This document shows, piece by piece, positions 7,580 to 15,749 of a stretch of 64,000 nucleotides of DNA (position 1 is the stretch's first letter; the number at the start of each line of letters is the position of its first letter). Below the pieces are notes generated by a model. It saw nothing but the letters and a program-made list of their open reading frames with translations. It searched no databases and was not told where the DNA came from. The stretch is taken from the NCBI RefSeq assembly GCF_052056295.1, contig NZ_CP182494.1, positions 310,001-374,000 of the forward strand, in the 5' to 3' direction. Source of the stretch: Catenovulum sp052056295 (GTDB lineage Bacteria; Pseudomonadota; Gammaproteobacteria; Enterobacterales; Alteromonadaceae). A program made the translations under genes and the position numbers.

Positions 7580-8950
7580 TTATGTTCGAGTAGACTGTTG
7601 CAAGCGGCTCGCCAAATTATCCAAAGCAATTGCCATAGCTAAAATAATATAGATAGGCCAGTTGAAAGCCTGCGTTAGAAAGGTGCCTGAGACACAAAAG
7701 GCAGTGAATCCAGCTAATAATGAACGGGCGTTCAGTTCAATTTGTGGATCTTTTAGTTGTTCACTTAATTGCAAAATGCGACGCAAAGTGCGAAACAAAG
7801 TGACCAATAGCAAAATAAAAATAAATAATCCGACAAAACCCATTTCAGCTAATACTTGAAACCAAGTGCTGTGTACCGCGTGGTTTTTGCCATCCCAATG
7901 TGGGCTATAAAAAAAGTAGTTGGAAAAAAAGTTATCTATGCCCACACCGGTTAACGGATTGGCTAACGCCATATTAAACGCTGCTTGCCAAGCATAAATG
8001 CGCCCCATGGCTGACTCGTCTACTCCGTCTTCCGCTGCCCCTCCACTTTGCCGATCGCTAATACCAGCAAATACCGCCAGCACCATAAGGGCAACACCAC
8101 CGACAGCTGCGGTAATAATTGGATTTTTAATTTTGTGATATAAAAACAAACCGAGCACTGCGCAGATACCCAGCAAACCGCCGCGGCTTTGGGTAGCGAT
8201 TACCCCACTGATAACTAAAATAAGCCCCACCAATGCCAACAACTGGCGAAAACGCGAACCAGTGCGAATAAAAACTTCTGCGGCCAAAAACGACACAGGG
8301 AAAAGCAAGACCAAAGATAAATCGTTGGGATCACCAATTTGTGAGCGTAACTCACGTGAAATAGTCACGCGTGTGCCTTCAACCAAACCTATGCCATTGG
8401 CTTTGTTGTACAAAGCCACCAAAGCAATAGCCACACCCGAACACATAATGCCCAAGCGCACCCAATTAAACTCTTTAATATTACGCAGCCACCAACTAAT
8501 GGCGATCGCCATAATAAACATTTTGGTTAAGTTGCCACTCCAATAGGCCATAGCCAAACCACGGTTACTTGCTGCCAACATGCACACTGTCATCCACACA
8601 AAACACACAGTTAAAATGGCGTGGCCAGAATGCCAGCTAGGTTGTAATTTTCGGCTAATAAATAAGTGCCAACCTATACCCATAAGTGAAGCAAGCGCGA
8701 GCATTTTCGGTATTTTAAATGGCATTAAAAATGGAAAAGCTTCGTGCAGGCGAAAGTAAGTAAATAGAATAAATAAGATCAGCAAAGCACATGCTGCATT
8801 TAGCGCAAACACCAATAAAAACGGCACAAGTGTCATAGCCAATGCGGCAAATATACCCAGCTTAAAATAGGCGGCTAACATGCAGCAAATAACCAACATG
8901 GCATATAAACTATGCACTTGTTTGTCGTTCATATGAAAGTGTTTAAGCAT
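7580..8950 (-). CDS. O-antigen ligase/polymerase family membrane protein
   Basis: The 456-residue product has about 11-12 hydrophobic segments and the large periplasmic loop of Wzy/WaaL/PglL proteins, including TQSRGG and, further on, NPLTGVGIDNFFSNY and HAVHSTWFQVLAEMG. Members polymerise repeat units, ligate polysaccharide to lipid A core, or transfer glycans onto protein Ser/Thr. Sequence alone does not separate these roles. The start overlaps the flippase stop by 8 bases. A ligase of the protein O-glycosylation kind would fit the Ser/Thr-rich secreted proteins downstream, but a polymerase is equally possible. Confidence 0.82.
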   Translation of the reverse strand: MLKHFHMNDKQVHSLYAMLVICCMLAAYFKLGIFAALAMTLVPFLLVFALNAACALLILFILFTYFRLHEAFPFLMPFKIPKMLALASLMGIGWHLFISRKLQPSWHSGHAILTVCFVWMTVCMLAASNRGLAMAYWSGNLTKMFIMAIAISWWLRNIKEFNWVRLGIMCSGVAIALVALYNKANGIGLVEGTRVTISRELRSQIGDPNDLSLVLLFPVSFLAAEVFIRTGSRFRQLLALVGLILVISGVIATQSRGGLLGICAVLGLFLYHKIKNPIITAAVGGVALMVLAVFAGISDRQSGGAAEDGVDESAMGRIYAWQAAFNMALANPLTGVGIDNFFSNYFFYSPHWDGKNHAVHSTWFQVLAEMGFVGLFIFILLLVTLFRTLRRILQLSEQLKDPQIELNARSLLAGFTAFCVSGTFLTQAFNWPIYIILAMAIALDNLASRLQQSTRT

Positions 8951-10337
8951 ACGCCACCCTAAATACTTTTTGCCATAAAGCAGTATGTTGTTTATAGGTG
9001 ATCAGCAATAAGCATACCGCCGGCAATATCAGTAAATAACTAGGCAAACTAGCAAGCGCAAATACACAAGCCAATAAAAAGGCCAACCAGCTGAGGAAAA
9101 TTGATTTTAGTTGATAGGGCAAAGCTTGTAATTGTTGGCTAATAGACCAAAACAGCACAGCACGTGTGATATAACCAATTAGCAGTGCATAAAATACTCC
9201 GTCAATGCCGACTAACTTGGGTAATACAGCCAAAGCACACACAATAACAGCTGCGGAAATAAAGTTAATGACAGGCACAAAACGCGCGTTTTGTTTAGCA
9301 TAACAGCCTAAGTTAAACAGCTCGGCATGGGTTTTAACGACAAACAATAGGGTTAATATTGTGATGTAATCTGCCGCTGGGGCAAAGCTTTGCGGCATTA
9401 ACCAAATGAGTAAACTAGGACCAAACATTAACATGGTTATCGATAGCATTTGGCAAATTTGTAAACCGAGTAAAGCTTTATTCGCTGCTTGATTTGGGTT
9501 GTATTTGGCTACATCAAACCTGCGTGCAAACCACCATAATCTAAATGGCTCTAATGCAAATGACAGCCCCAACACAAATTGGCCAGCAACAAAATATTGC
9601 GCCAATTGCTCAGCGCCAAATAAACCTGCAATAAACCAATTTTCTGCACCACTTAAGCCATACATACATAAAGCTGACAATAAAATCATCGACATATATT
9701 TCAGCATTTGCCGATTAGGCAATTGAATTTTCATATGTTTGAGTGGATTGGCAAAATAGATAATGGCGACAAAAGTTACAGCCGCAGAAAATGCACCTGC
9801 CATCAGTACAGCTTCAACTTGCCATGCAAAGTTGAGCAACAGCAAACAAGTGGCCGCTTGCACCACCACCTGCAACAAACTAAAAAACGCAAAAGCTTGT
9901 GCACGTTGGCAGATGCGCAACAAAGTAAGCGGCACAGCGATATTGCCGGTAAAAAACAGATTAATTAGGATGTAAACCAGATAGTCAGCTGGAATATCGA
10001 TCGGCAAGTGTTCAGCGATATAAAAACGCAAAACATATAAAATGGAACAGACAAATAAAGATAATAACAAAACTAAAGTAAAACAATTTGCTGCGATTTG
10101 GCGCTGTTCGTTAGATATTTCACCATTGTTTTTTGCGCTAACAAAACGATACAAGGTATCGCCAACGCCCATAGTCAATAACAAACCAACCACAACAGCA
10201 AAGGTCACCAATAAATTAAGCTGGCCGTATTCAGCTGGTGACAAATAACGCGCAACTATTGGCAACATCACAATAGATACGCCTTTAGCTGCAAATACCG
10301 AGACTGTGTATAAACCAATTTGGCTTAGCGTTTTCAT
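8943..10337 (-). CDS. Oligosaccharide flippase (Wzx/RfbX family)
   Basis: From the ATG at 10337, preceded by AGGAG, this is a 464-residue protein with 12-14 hydrophobic segments. It begins MKTLSQIGLYTVSVFAAKGV and has the PIVARYLSPAEYGQLNL block typical of polysaccharide transporters of the MATE-like Wzx family. It is predicted to move undecaprenyl-linked oligosaccharide across the inner membrane. Its ATG shares ATGA with the stop of the upstream glycosyltransferase gene, a 4-base overlap showing tight co-translation. Confidence 0.88.
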   Translation of the reverse strand: MKTLSQIGLYTVSVFAAKGVSIVMLPIVARYLSPAEYGQLNLLVTFAVVVGLLLTMGVGDTLYRFVSAKNNGEISNEQRQIAANCFTLVLLLSLFVCSILYVLRFYIAEHLPIDIPADYLVYILINLFFTGNIAVPLTLLRICQRAQAFAFFSLLQVVVQAATCLLLLNFAWQVEAVLMAGAFSAAVTFVAIIYFANPLKHMKIQLPNRQMLKYMSMILLSALCMYGLSGAENWFIAGLFGAEQLAQYFVAGQFVLGLSFALEPFRLWWFARRFDVAKYNPNQAANKALLGLQICQMLSITMLMFGPSLLIWLMPQSFAPAADYITILTLLFVVKTHAELFNLGCYAKQNARFVPVINFISAAVIVCALAVLPKLVGIDGVFYALLIGYITRAVLFWSISQQLQALPYQLKSIFLSWLAFLLACVFALASLPSYLLILPAVCLLLITYKQHTALWQKVFRVAYA

Positions 10338-11494
10338 ACACACTCCTGCTCTATCCAACCAGATAATTGTTTGGCTAATAACAGTGAGTTAAATTTTTCT
10401 TCAACCCTTTTCCGCGCAGCTAATGCCATATTTTGTCGCTGCTCATCTGTCATTCGATAAAACTGCGCTAGTACTTGTACTAAAGCCTGGCTGTTTTTTG
10501 CTGGCACTAAAAAACCAGCTTGCTGGCCAACAATATCTGGGCAACCCATAATATTGGTGGTGATCACTGGTTTACCCAGCGCCATAGCTTCTTTCAACAC
10601 TAGTGGGCCTGTGTCTCTATCACCATTATCGGCAATACAAAATGGTGCTATTAGCGCATCGTATTGCTGGATATTTTCAACCAACCACGTATGCGCTTTA
10701 AATCCTAAAAATGTGACAGTGTCATTCAGTTTAAGCTGTTCAACTTGCGCACGAATTGCCTCAATTAACTGACCATTTCCAACAATATCTAGTTTAGGAC
10801 GGCTTTGTGTAGGCATAGCTGCTAAGGCATCCAACAAATAACACAAACCTTTTTTTTCAACTATCCGACCTAAAAATAACAACTTATTTTTAGCAGTTAA
10901 ATTAATTGGTTGCAGTGGAAAGTCATCTAAATGAATGCCACAAGGTAACAATCTAGATTCAACTTTAGTTGCCTGCTGCAAATCAGTTTGCATTTGTTTG
11001 CATACTGCAATGGGTAAATCGCAATGTGGTAAAACATTCGCAAGATAGTTTTGATCTTGATAAACATCATGGCCATGACCAATCGCCGATAATTTAATTC
11101 CGAGCAAATATTTGGCGACTAAACCATGTGATAAAGCGTGATGCAAAAAGTGACAATGAATGTGTTGCACTTGATATTGCTGGCATAAAGTCGCAATTTT
11201 AGCGCCATACCAAAGTAAACTTTTACGCAATGCTTGCGGCTGCACAGCCAAATATCGATGAACAGCGGCTAAGTTAAACACTGATTTGGTTAAACGAGTT
11301 AAAGTTTGCAACTTGGCAGCATCATTAACTTGGCAAACTTCTATGCCTAAGCGCGTTGCAACTTGCTCATCCAACAAATTAAAACAAACCACAACTATTT
11401 TGTGTCCCGCCTGCTTAAGCGCGCGTATTTCATTAATAATGAAGGTTTCTGAAGGAACAGGAAAATCGCCAACTACTATCGCTACTTTTTTCAT
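10334..11494 (-). CDS. Glycosyltransferase family 4 protein
   Basis: This 386-residue GT-B enzyme has an acceptor-side half with GHGHDVY (about 138-144). Its donor-binding half shows LLPCGIHLDDF, FLGRIVEKKGL and EAMALGKPVITTN, the usual E-x7-E region of GT4 proteins. It probably adds one sugar during repeat-unit assembly at the inner membrane. It is the first gene of the seven-gene minus-strand operon, and AAAGGT precedes the ATG. The 270-base gap to the divergent GT2 gene would hold promoters for both directions. Confidence 0.88.
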   Translation of the reverse strand: MKKVAIVVGDFPVPSETFIINEIRALKQAGHKIVVVCFNLLDEQVATRLGIEVCQVNDAAKLQTLTRLTKSVFNLAAVHRYLAVQPQALRKSLLWYGAKIATLCQQYQVQHIHCHFLHHALSHGLVAKYLLGIKLSAIGHGHDVYQDQNYLANVLPHCDLPIAVCKQMQTDLQQATKVESRLLPCGIHLDDFPLQPINLTAKNKLLFLGRIVEKKGLCYLLDALAAMPTQSRPKLDIVGNGQLIEAIRAQVEQLKLNDTVTFLGFKAHTWLVENIQQYDALIAPFCIADNGDRDTGPLVLKEAMALGKPVITTNIMGCPDIVGQQAGFLVPAKNSQALVQVLAQFYRMTDEQRQNMALAARKRVEEKFNSLLLAKQLSGWIEQECV

Positions 11495-11624
11495 CTGTAT
11501 TACCTTTGTTCAATATTTAGTTACCAATAAAGGTACAAATATCACGCCAAAGATAAGTTGTTGATTTATATAAAAGCTTAGTGAAGTTGCATTTTTGAAT
11601 TCGCAAATTGCAACATGGATATTT

Positions 11625-11640
11625 GCAAAATGCATTTTGC
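11625..11640. promoter_or_regulatory. Palindrome GCAAAATGCATTTTGC in a divergent promoter region
   Basis: This perfect 16-base palindrome lies between the two divergent polysaccharide operons (11495-11764), with related GCAAAT/TTGCAA words at 11603-11612. The half TGCATTTTGC recurs upstream of the hybrid kinase gene at 17829-17838. It may be the operator of a shared regulator, but neither response regulator of this locus carries a DNA-binding domain, so the binding protein is unknown. Confidence 0.4.
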
Positions 11641-11764
11641 GAATAAGATTAATCCGAGCAAATAAAAAATGATTCAGAAAAACAACTACTTACCGAACAT
11701 CAGAAATTGGCATCTAAATTGAATCTGTATATCCATCAATCAAAAGGTGTTGGGGTAACTTCAG

Positions 11765-12682
11765 ATGAATGCATTAGTTTCAGTTATTATTCCTAATTAC
11801 AATTGTGCTGCCTATTTACCGGCGGCGGTTAAAAGCGTATTTGCGCAAGACCTACGAGCTTTAGACATAATAATAATAGATGACGGCTCAACCGATGGGT
11901 CACTTGCTTATTTAGAAACTCTAGCGGCAGAGCATGAAAGTGTGCGTTTGGTACGTCAAGGTAATCAGGGGGTTGTTGCGGCACGAAATAAAGCGATTCA
12001 AATTGCGCGTAGTGATCTAATTGCTTTTTTAGACGCAGATGACATTTGGCAAAAGCACAAATTGGTCGAACAAGTTGGTTATATGTATAGCAATCCAGAG
12101 GTTGTTATGACATTTACCAACTATCAACATGTTACTGAGTGTGGCAAACAAATTATTGATTGTTTTTCTTATTGGGATGAATTTAACCCAGAAGAAAAAC
12201 ATGGTGAATATCAAAAGCTCAACAATCCACTAAATTCAATTTTAGCAACCAATGTTGTTGGCACTTCAACTGTGGTTGCGCGTAAACAAGCGTTAATTGA
12301 AGCAGGTTTGTTTGATGCTGAACTAAAGTCAGCAAGCGATTGGGACATGTGGTTGAAGTTGGCCAATATCGGTGATGTTGCATTTAGCACTAGCTGTTCA
12401 ACCCATTATTTAATGCGTAGTAACTCAATTACCTCAAACCGATTAAACCGTTTAACTGCGATGCAAAATATTCTGAGTTTACATAGTCGTAATCCTAATT
12501 TAAGCAAAAAAGCTTTGGCGCATGCTTATGCGCATATTCAAGAAGGATACGCTGAATACTACCGAGAGCTTGGCGACAAGCTCTCACCTATTTGGCATGA
12601 CCTGGTTGCTATATATAAGAATCCATTAATTAGAAATTTGAAACATCTCTGCCATGATTTAAAAAGAGCTGTTTGTTTTTAA
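11765..12682 (+). CDS. Glycosyltransferase family 2 protein
   Basis: This 305-residue GT-A enzyme begins VSVIIPNYNCAAYL, followed by IIIDDGSTDGS (about 35-45) and the metal-binding FLDADDIWQ (about 88-96). An E/D-rich acceptor region follows (SASDWDMWLKLA). GT2 enzymes use nucleotide sugars to extend glycans. The gene opens the plus-strand operon, and AGGTG lies about 14 bases before the ATG. It is followed 14 bases later by response-regulator genes, which links sugar transfer with the signalling genes in one transcript. Confidence 0.9.
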   Translation: MNALVSVIIPNYNCAAYLPAAVKSVFAQDLRALDIIIIDDGSTDGSLAYLETLAAEHESVRLVRQGNQGVVAARNKAIQIARSDLIAFLDADDIWQKHKLVEQVGYMYSNPEVVMTFTNYQHVTECGKQIIDCFSYWDEFNPEEKHGEYQKLNNPLNSILATNVVGTSTVVARKQALIEAGLFDAELKSASDWDMWLKLANIGDVAFSTSCSTHYLMRSNSITSNRLNRLTAMQNILSLHSRNPNLSKKALAHAYAHIQEGYAEYYRELGDKLSPIWHDLVAIYKNPLIRNLKHLCHDLKRAVCF

Positions 12683-12696
12683 TAGAGGTACACACC

Positions 12697-13119
12697 ATGA
12701 CTGATAGTCGAATAAAACTACTGCTAGTGGACGATGAAAACGAAATTATTCGCGCTTTGCAGCGTTCACTACGCAAAGACTATGACATTGAAGCGACCAC
12801 GTCAGCACATCAAGCATTAGAGCTGTTAGAGCAACAAAGCTTTGATGTAATTGTTTCTGACGTAAGAATGATGGAAATGGATGGCCTTGAGTTACTCGCA
12901 CAATGTCAGCAAAACCACCCGCTTGTTGGGCGAATTGCCTTAACTGGATACGCGGATATGGAGGCCTGCCAACAAGCGATTGAAAACAAAACAGCCCAGT
13001 TAATTGTTTCTAAACCCTGGGAAACCTTTGAGCTAAAAAATCTAATCAATTTGGTTGCTGAACTCCAGCAAACCAAAGCTGCATTGGAAAGCTTAAAACA
13101 ACAATCGGGTGGAGGGTAA
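12697..13119 (+). CDS. Single-domain response regulator
   Basis: The ATG at 12697 is preceded by AGAGG and gives a 140-residue protein that is a lone receiver domain. It has the acidic pair LLVDDE near residues 8-13, the phosphoacceptor Asp in VSDVRM near residue 55, the Thr of LTGYAD and the Lys of SKPW. There is no output domain. Together with the neighbouring receiver protein it resembles the receivers of RpfG-type regulators (DVRMMEMDGLELL, LTGYADMEA). It may act as a phosphate shuttle or bind a partner directly. It is separated by one base from the next gene. Confidence 0.88.
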   Translation: MTDSRIKLLLVDDENEIIRALQRSLRKDYDIEATTSAHQALELLEQQSFDVIVSDVRMMEMDGLELLAQCQQNHPLVGRIALTGYADMEACQQAIENKTAQLIVSKPWETFELKNLINLVAELQQTKAALESLKQQSGGG

Positions 13120-13120
13120 A

Positions 13121-14356
13121 ATGTCACAAGTTCAGCCTAGAATACTGATTTTAGATGATGATCTCCAAATATTGTCCGCGCTTAAACGTGTTCTGAGAAA
13201 ACACTTTGCTGTGTGTGTGTTTGATGATGCGCAGGTTGCATTGCAAGCTTTAACACAAGAATTTTTTCCTGTGATTATCTCGGATATGCGTATGCCCAAA
13301 ATGGATGGTGCAACCTTTTTACAAAAAAGTTTTGTTATATCGCCAAACAGTCAGCGTATTTTGTTAACTGGTTATGCAGACATAGAATCTACCATTGAAG
13401 CGGTAAACCAGGGGCATATTCAATGTTATCTGCAAAAGCCGTGGAGCAATAAAGATCTGCTTGAAAGAGTGAACTCGGCAGCACAAACAGCAGAACAAAC
13501 AGTGCGACTGACGCAGATCAGCAAAAACGTACTGCACCTTGACAATATTCAAGAAAAATCACGCGAAGTGCATCGCAACTTAATAGATTTTATTGGGCAA
13601 ATCTCGAACATAGAACAAGACAGCTGGATGGAGCATAACCACAGAGTTGCTCAACATATACACATACTAACGCATGAACTGAAGTGGTCTAAACAGCAAA
13701 TTTTACATTGTTACTTAGCTAGCTTGTTTTATCGCCTTGGTTTAGCTATCGCTAAGGTAGAGCTAGACACAGCTTTTTATGCGCAAAATGCGAAATCGCA
13801 ACAAACACAAATGGCGGCAATTGAACGAGGCGCGCAGCTACTTGCTACTTTCGAACATTTGCGCCCGGTGGCGAAATTAGTTCGTCAACTGACTCGCTAT
13901 AGCCAATGTGACCACAATGACATCACAGCAATTGATTTATTGAAAGTTGTAATTGATTACGATCTTTTAGTTCAAGGGCAATTATTGCCACAAAAAATGT
14001 CTCACGAACAAACAATAAATTGGCTTTTAACTAATAACAAAAGAAGTTACTCACGTATTGTGGTTAAACACTATGCCAAATGGTTAGGTCAACAAATGCT
14101 TGGCGGTCATTCCGAGGTGAATTTATTGCTAAGTCCGCAACAAATATTGGCTTTATTAAAAGCTAATCCTAGTGAGATGAGTTTTATGTTGGTTTCGCCG
14201 GTAACGACTAGCAGCGGCAATGTGTTGATAACACAAGGACAGATGTTGAATGTCGCAAAAGTAAAACATTTAATTGAAATTGAGCAACAGCAAAAAATTC
14301 AACTGCTTGTAAGTGTTAAAAAGGTAGCAGTGTGCCAAGTGAATTTAGCCAGTTAA
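13121..14356 (+). CDS. Response regulator with degenerate HD-GYP-like domain
   Basis: Started at the ATG 13121 behind GGAGGG, this 411-residue protein has a receiver domain (about 7-120; acidic DDD, Asp of IISDMRMPKMDG, Lys of QKPW) and a helical C-terminal part. The spacing EHNHRVAQHI then LASLFYRLGLAIAKVEL corresponds to the start of an HD-GYP phosphodiesterase, where HDIGK would stand. The His-Asp metal ligands are replaced by Tyr-Arg and no GYP motif is visible. If the alignment is right, it cannot hydrolyse cyclic di-GMP and may act as a binding scaffold. The family assignment of the C-terminal part is inference. Confidence 0.7.
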   Translation: MSQVQPRILILDDDLQILSALKRVLRKHFAVCVFDDAQVALQALTQEFFPVIISDMRMPKMDGATFLQKSFVISPNSQRILLTGYADIESTIEAVNQGHIQCYLQKPWSNKDLLERVNSAAQTAEQTVRLTQISKNVLHLDNIQEKSREVHRNLIDFIGQISNIEQDSWMEHNHRVAQHIHILTHELKWSKQQILHCYLASLFYRLGLAIAKVELDTAFYAQNAKSQQTQMAAIERGAQLLATFEHLRPVAKLVRQLTRYSQCDHNDITAIDLLKVVIDYDLLVQGQLLPQKMSHEQTINWLLTNNKRSYSRIVVKHYAKWLGQQMLGGHSEVNLLLSPQQILALLKANPSEMSFMLVSPVTTSSGNVLITQGQMLNVAKVKHLIEIEQQQKIQLLVSVKKVAVCQVNLAS

Positions 14357-14366
14357 GGTTAAGAAA

Positions 14367-15749
14367 ATGACCAGTATATTGCCTGAAAATATCGGTTTGC
14401 AAGCGCAAAACCACGAGTTGAAAAGACAGCTTGAGTATAGCGTGCGCCAACAACAAATGAGCCAACAGCAGTTGGAGTATATGCATTATGTTGGTTTAGT
14501 TGGTATACGTGAAAAAAACTTGGCAAATATGCTTGTACATATTGCGCAGCGTTCGCAGCAATTTTTACAGGCTAACAGTTGTGCGTATGTCGCTATACTC
14601 AAACATGAAGCGCAGCTTAAAAGCCAAGTTTGGCACAGCCCAAAAATCAAAATTCAGCACTTGGATAAGCAAAAACTGATAGCAGAACTAAAACAAAAAG
14701 AGTTTGAGTGTTGCATGTTGCCCGCTGATATTTGGCGAAACCAAAACGACAGATTTAGTTTAGTTATTTCTATGCCAATACAGTTAAATAACCAAGTATT
14801 TGGTTGCATGCTTTGGGGCATTAACGACGCGGATTTTTCGGTTGAAGAACAAATAAGTCGTATTCAAACACTAGAAAATGTGCGAACCATTGTATCTGGT
14901 GCAGTAAAAAGTGCGCATACAGAGCTGGTGTTAAAAAATCGTTTAGCAGAATTGCATGCATCAAACAAAGCACTTGCTGAAACTGAAAAACAACTGATCC
15001 GCTCTGAGCGTATGGCGGTTATAGGCCAGCTGGCGGCAGGCGTGGCGCACGAAATTAACAACCCAATTGGTTATGTGAGCAGTAACATAGAATCCTTAGA
15101 TGAATATTCACGCGACCTACTCACTTTTGTAAGTGTGTTAGACGATAAAACTAAAGCCGAGATGCCAGATCTTCACTACATAATTGAAGATATACCAGAG
15201 CTATTAGCTGACACGGAAAAAGGGTTAACTCGAGTTAAAGAGATAGTTGCTGGTTTAAAAACTTTTAGTCATATAAACGAAGAAACGGATCAAGTTTTTG
15301 ACTTGGGCCAATGTGTACAAGATGCGCTACTTTGTTGTCGCAATGAATTGAAATATTTAGCGGATGTTCATCACAATTTGAATGATGACTTAACCATTAA
15401 AGGCAACCGTGGGCAAATTGAACAAGTTTTAATAAACCTATTTATAAATGCCGCGCATGCCATGCAAGACAGTAATGGTTCATTGACTATAGTTGGTTAT
15501 CAATTTAACGACTTAGTTAAGTTATCAATCACGGACACTGGTTGTGGTATGAGCGAACAAACCCTGTTAAAAATATTTGATCCTTTTTACACCACTAAAC
15601 CTATAGGCCAAGGTACAGGTTTAGGTTTGTCTATTGCGCTAAATATCTTAGAAAAACATGCAGGTGGTATTGATATTAAAAGTGTTGAAGGCTGTGGTAC
15701 CTGCATTACCTTGCAGCTGCCTTACGAGGCCATGCGTTCGGCCCAATAA
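14367..15749 (+). CDS. Sensor histidine kinase, soluble
   Basis: The 460-residue protein has no membrane segment. After a coiled N terminus comes a GAF-like region (about 50-190). A coiled coil then leads to the phosphoacceptor His in GVAHEINNP (about residue 228), and the ATPase domain shows NLFINAAHAM (N box), DTGCGM (G1) and GTGLGLSI (G2). It should autophosphorylate on sensing an internal signal and phosphorylate the receivers encoded just upstream, from which it is 10 bases apart. Its 3' end overlaps the opposite-strand hybrid kinase gene by 28 bases. Confidence 0.9.
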   Translation: MTSILPENIGLQAQNHELKRQLEYSVRQQQMSQQQLEYMHYVGLVGIREKNLANMLVHIAQRSQQFLQANSCAYVAILKHEAQLKSQVWHSPKIKIQHLDKQKLIAELKQKEFECCMLPADIWRNQNDRFSLVISMPIQLNNQVFGCMLWGINDADFSVEEQISRIQTLENVRTIVSGAVKSAHTELVLKNRLAELHASNKALAETEKQLIRSERMAVIGQLAAGVAHEINNPIGYVSSNIESLDEYSRDLLTFVSVLDDKTKAEMPDLHYIIEDIPELLADTEKGLTRVKEIVAGLKTFSHINEETDQVFDLGQCVQDALLCCRNELKYLADVHHNLNDDLTIKGNRGQIEQVLINLFINAAHAMQDSNGSLTIVGYQFNDLVKLSITDTGCGMSEQTLLKIFDPFYTTKPIGQGTGLGLSIALNILEKHAGGIDIKSVEGCGTCITLQLPYEAMRSAQ

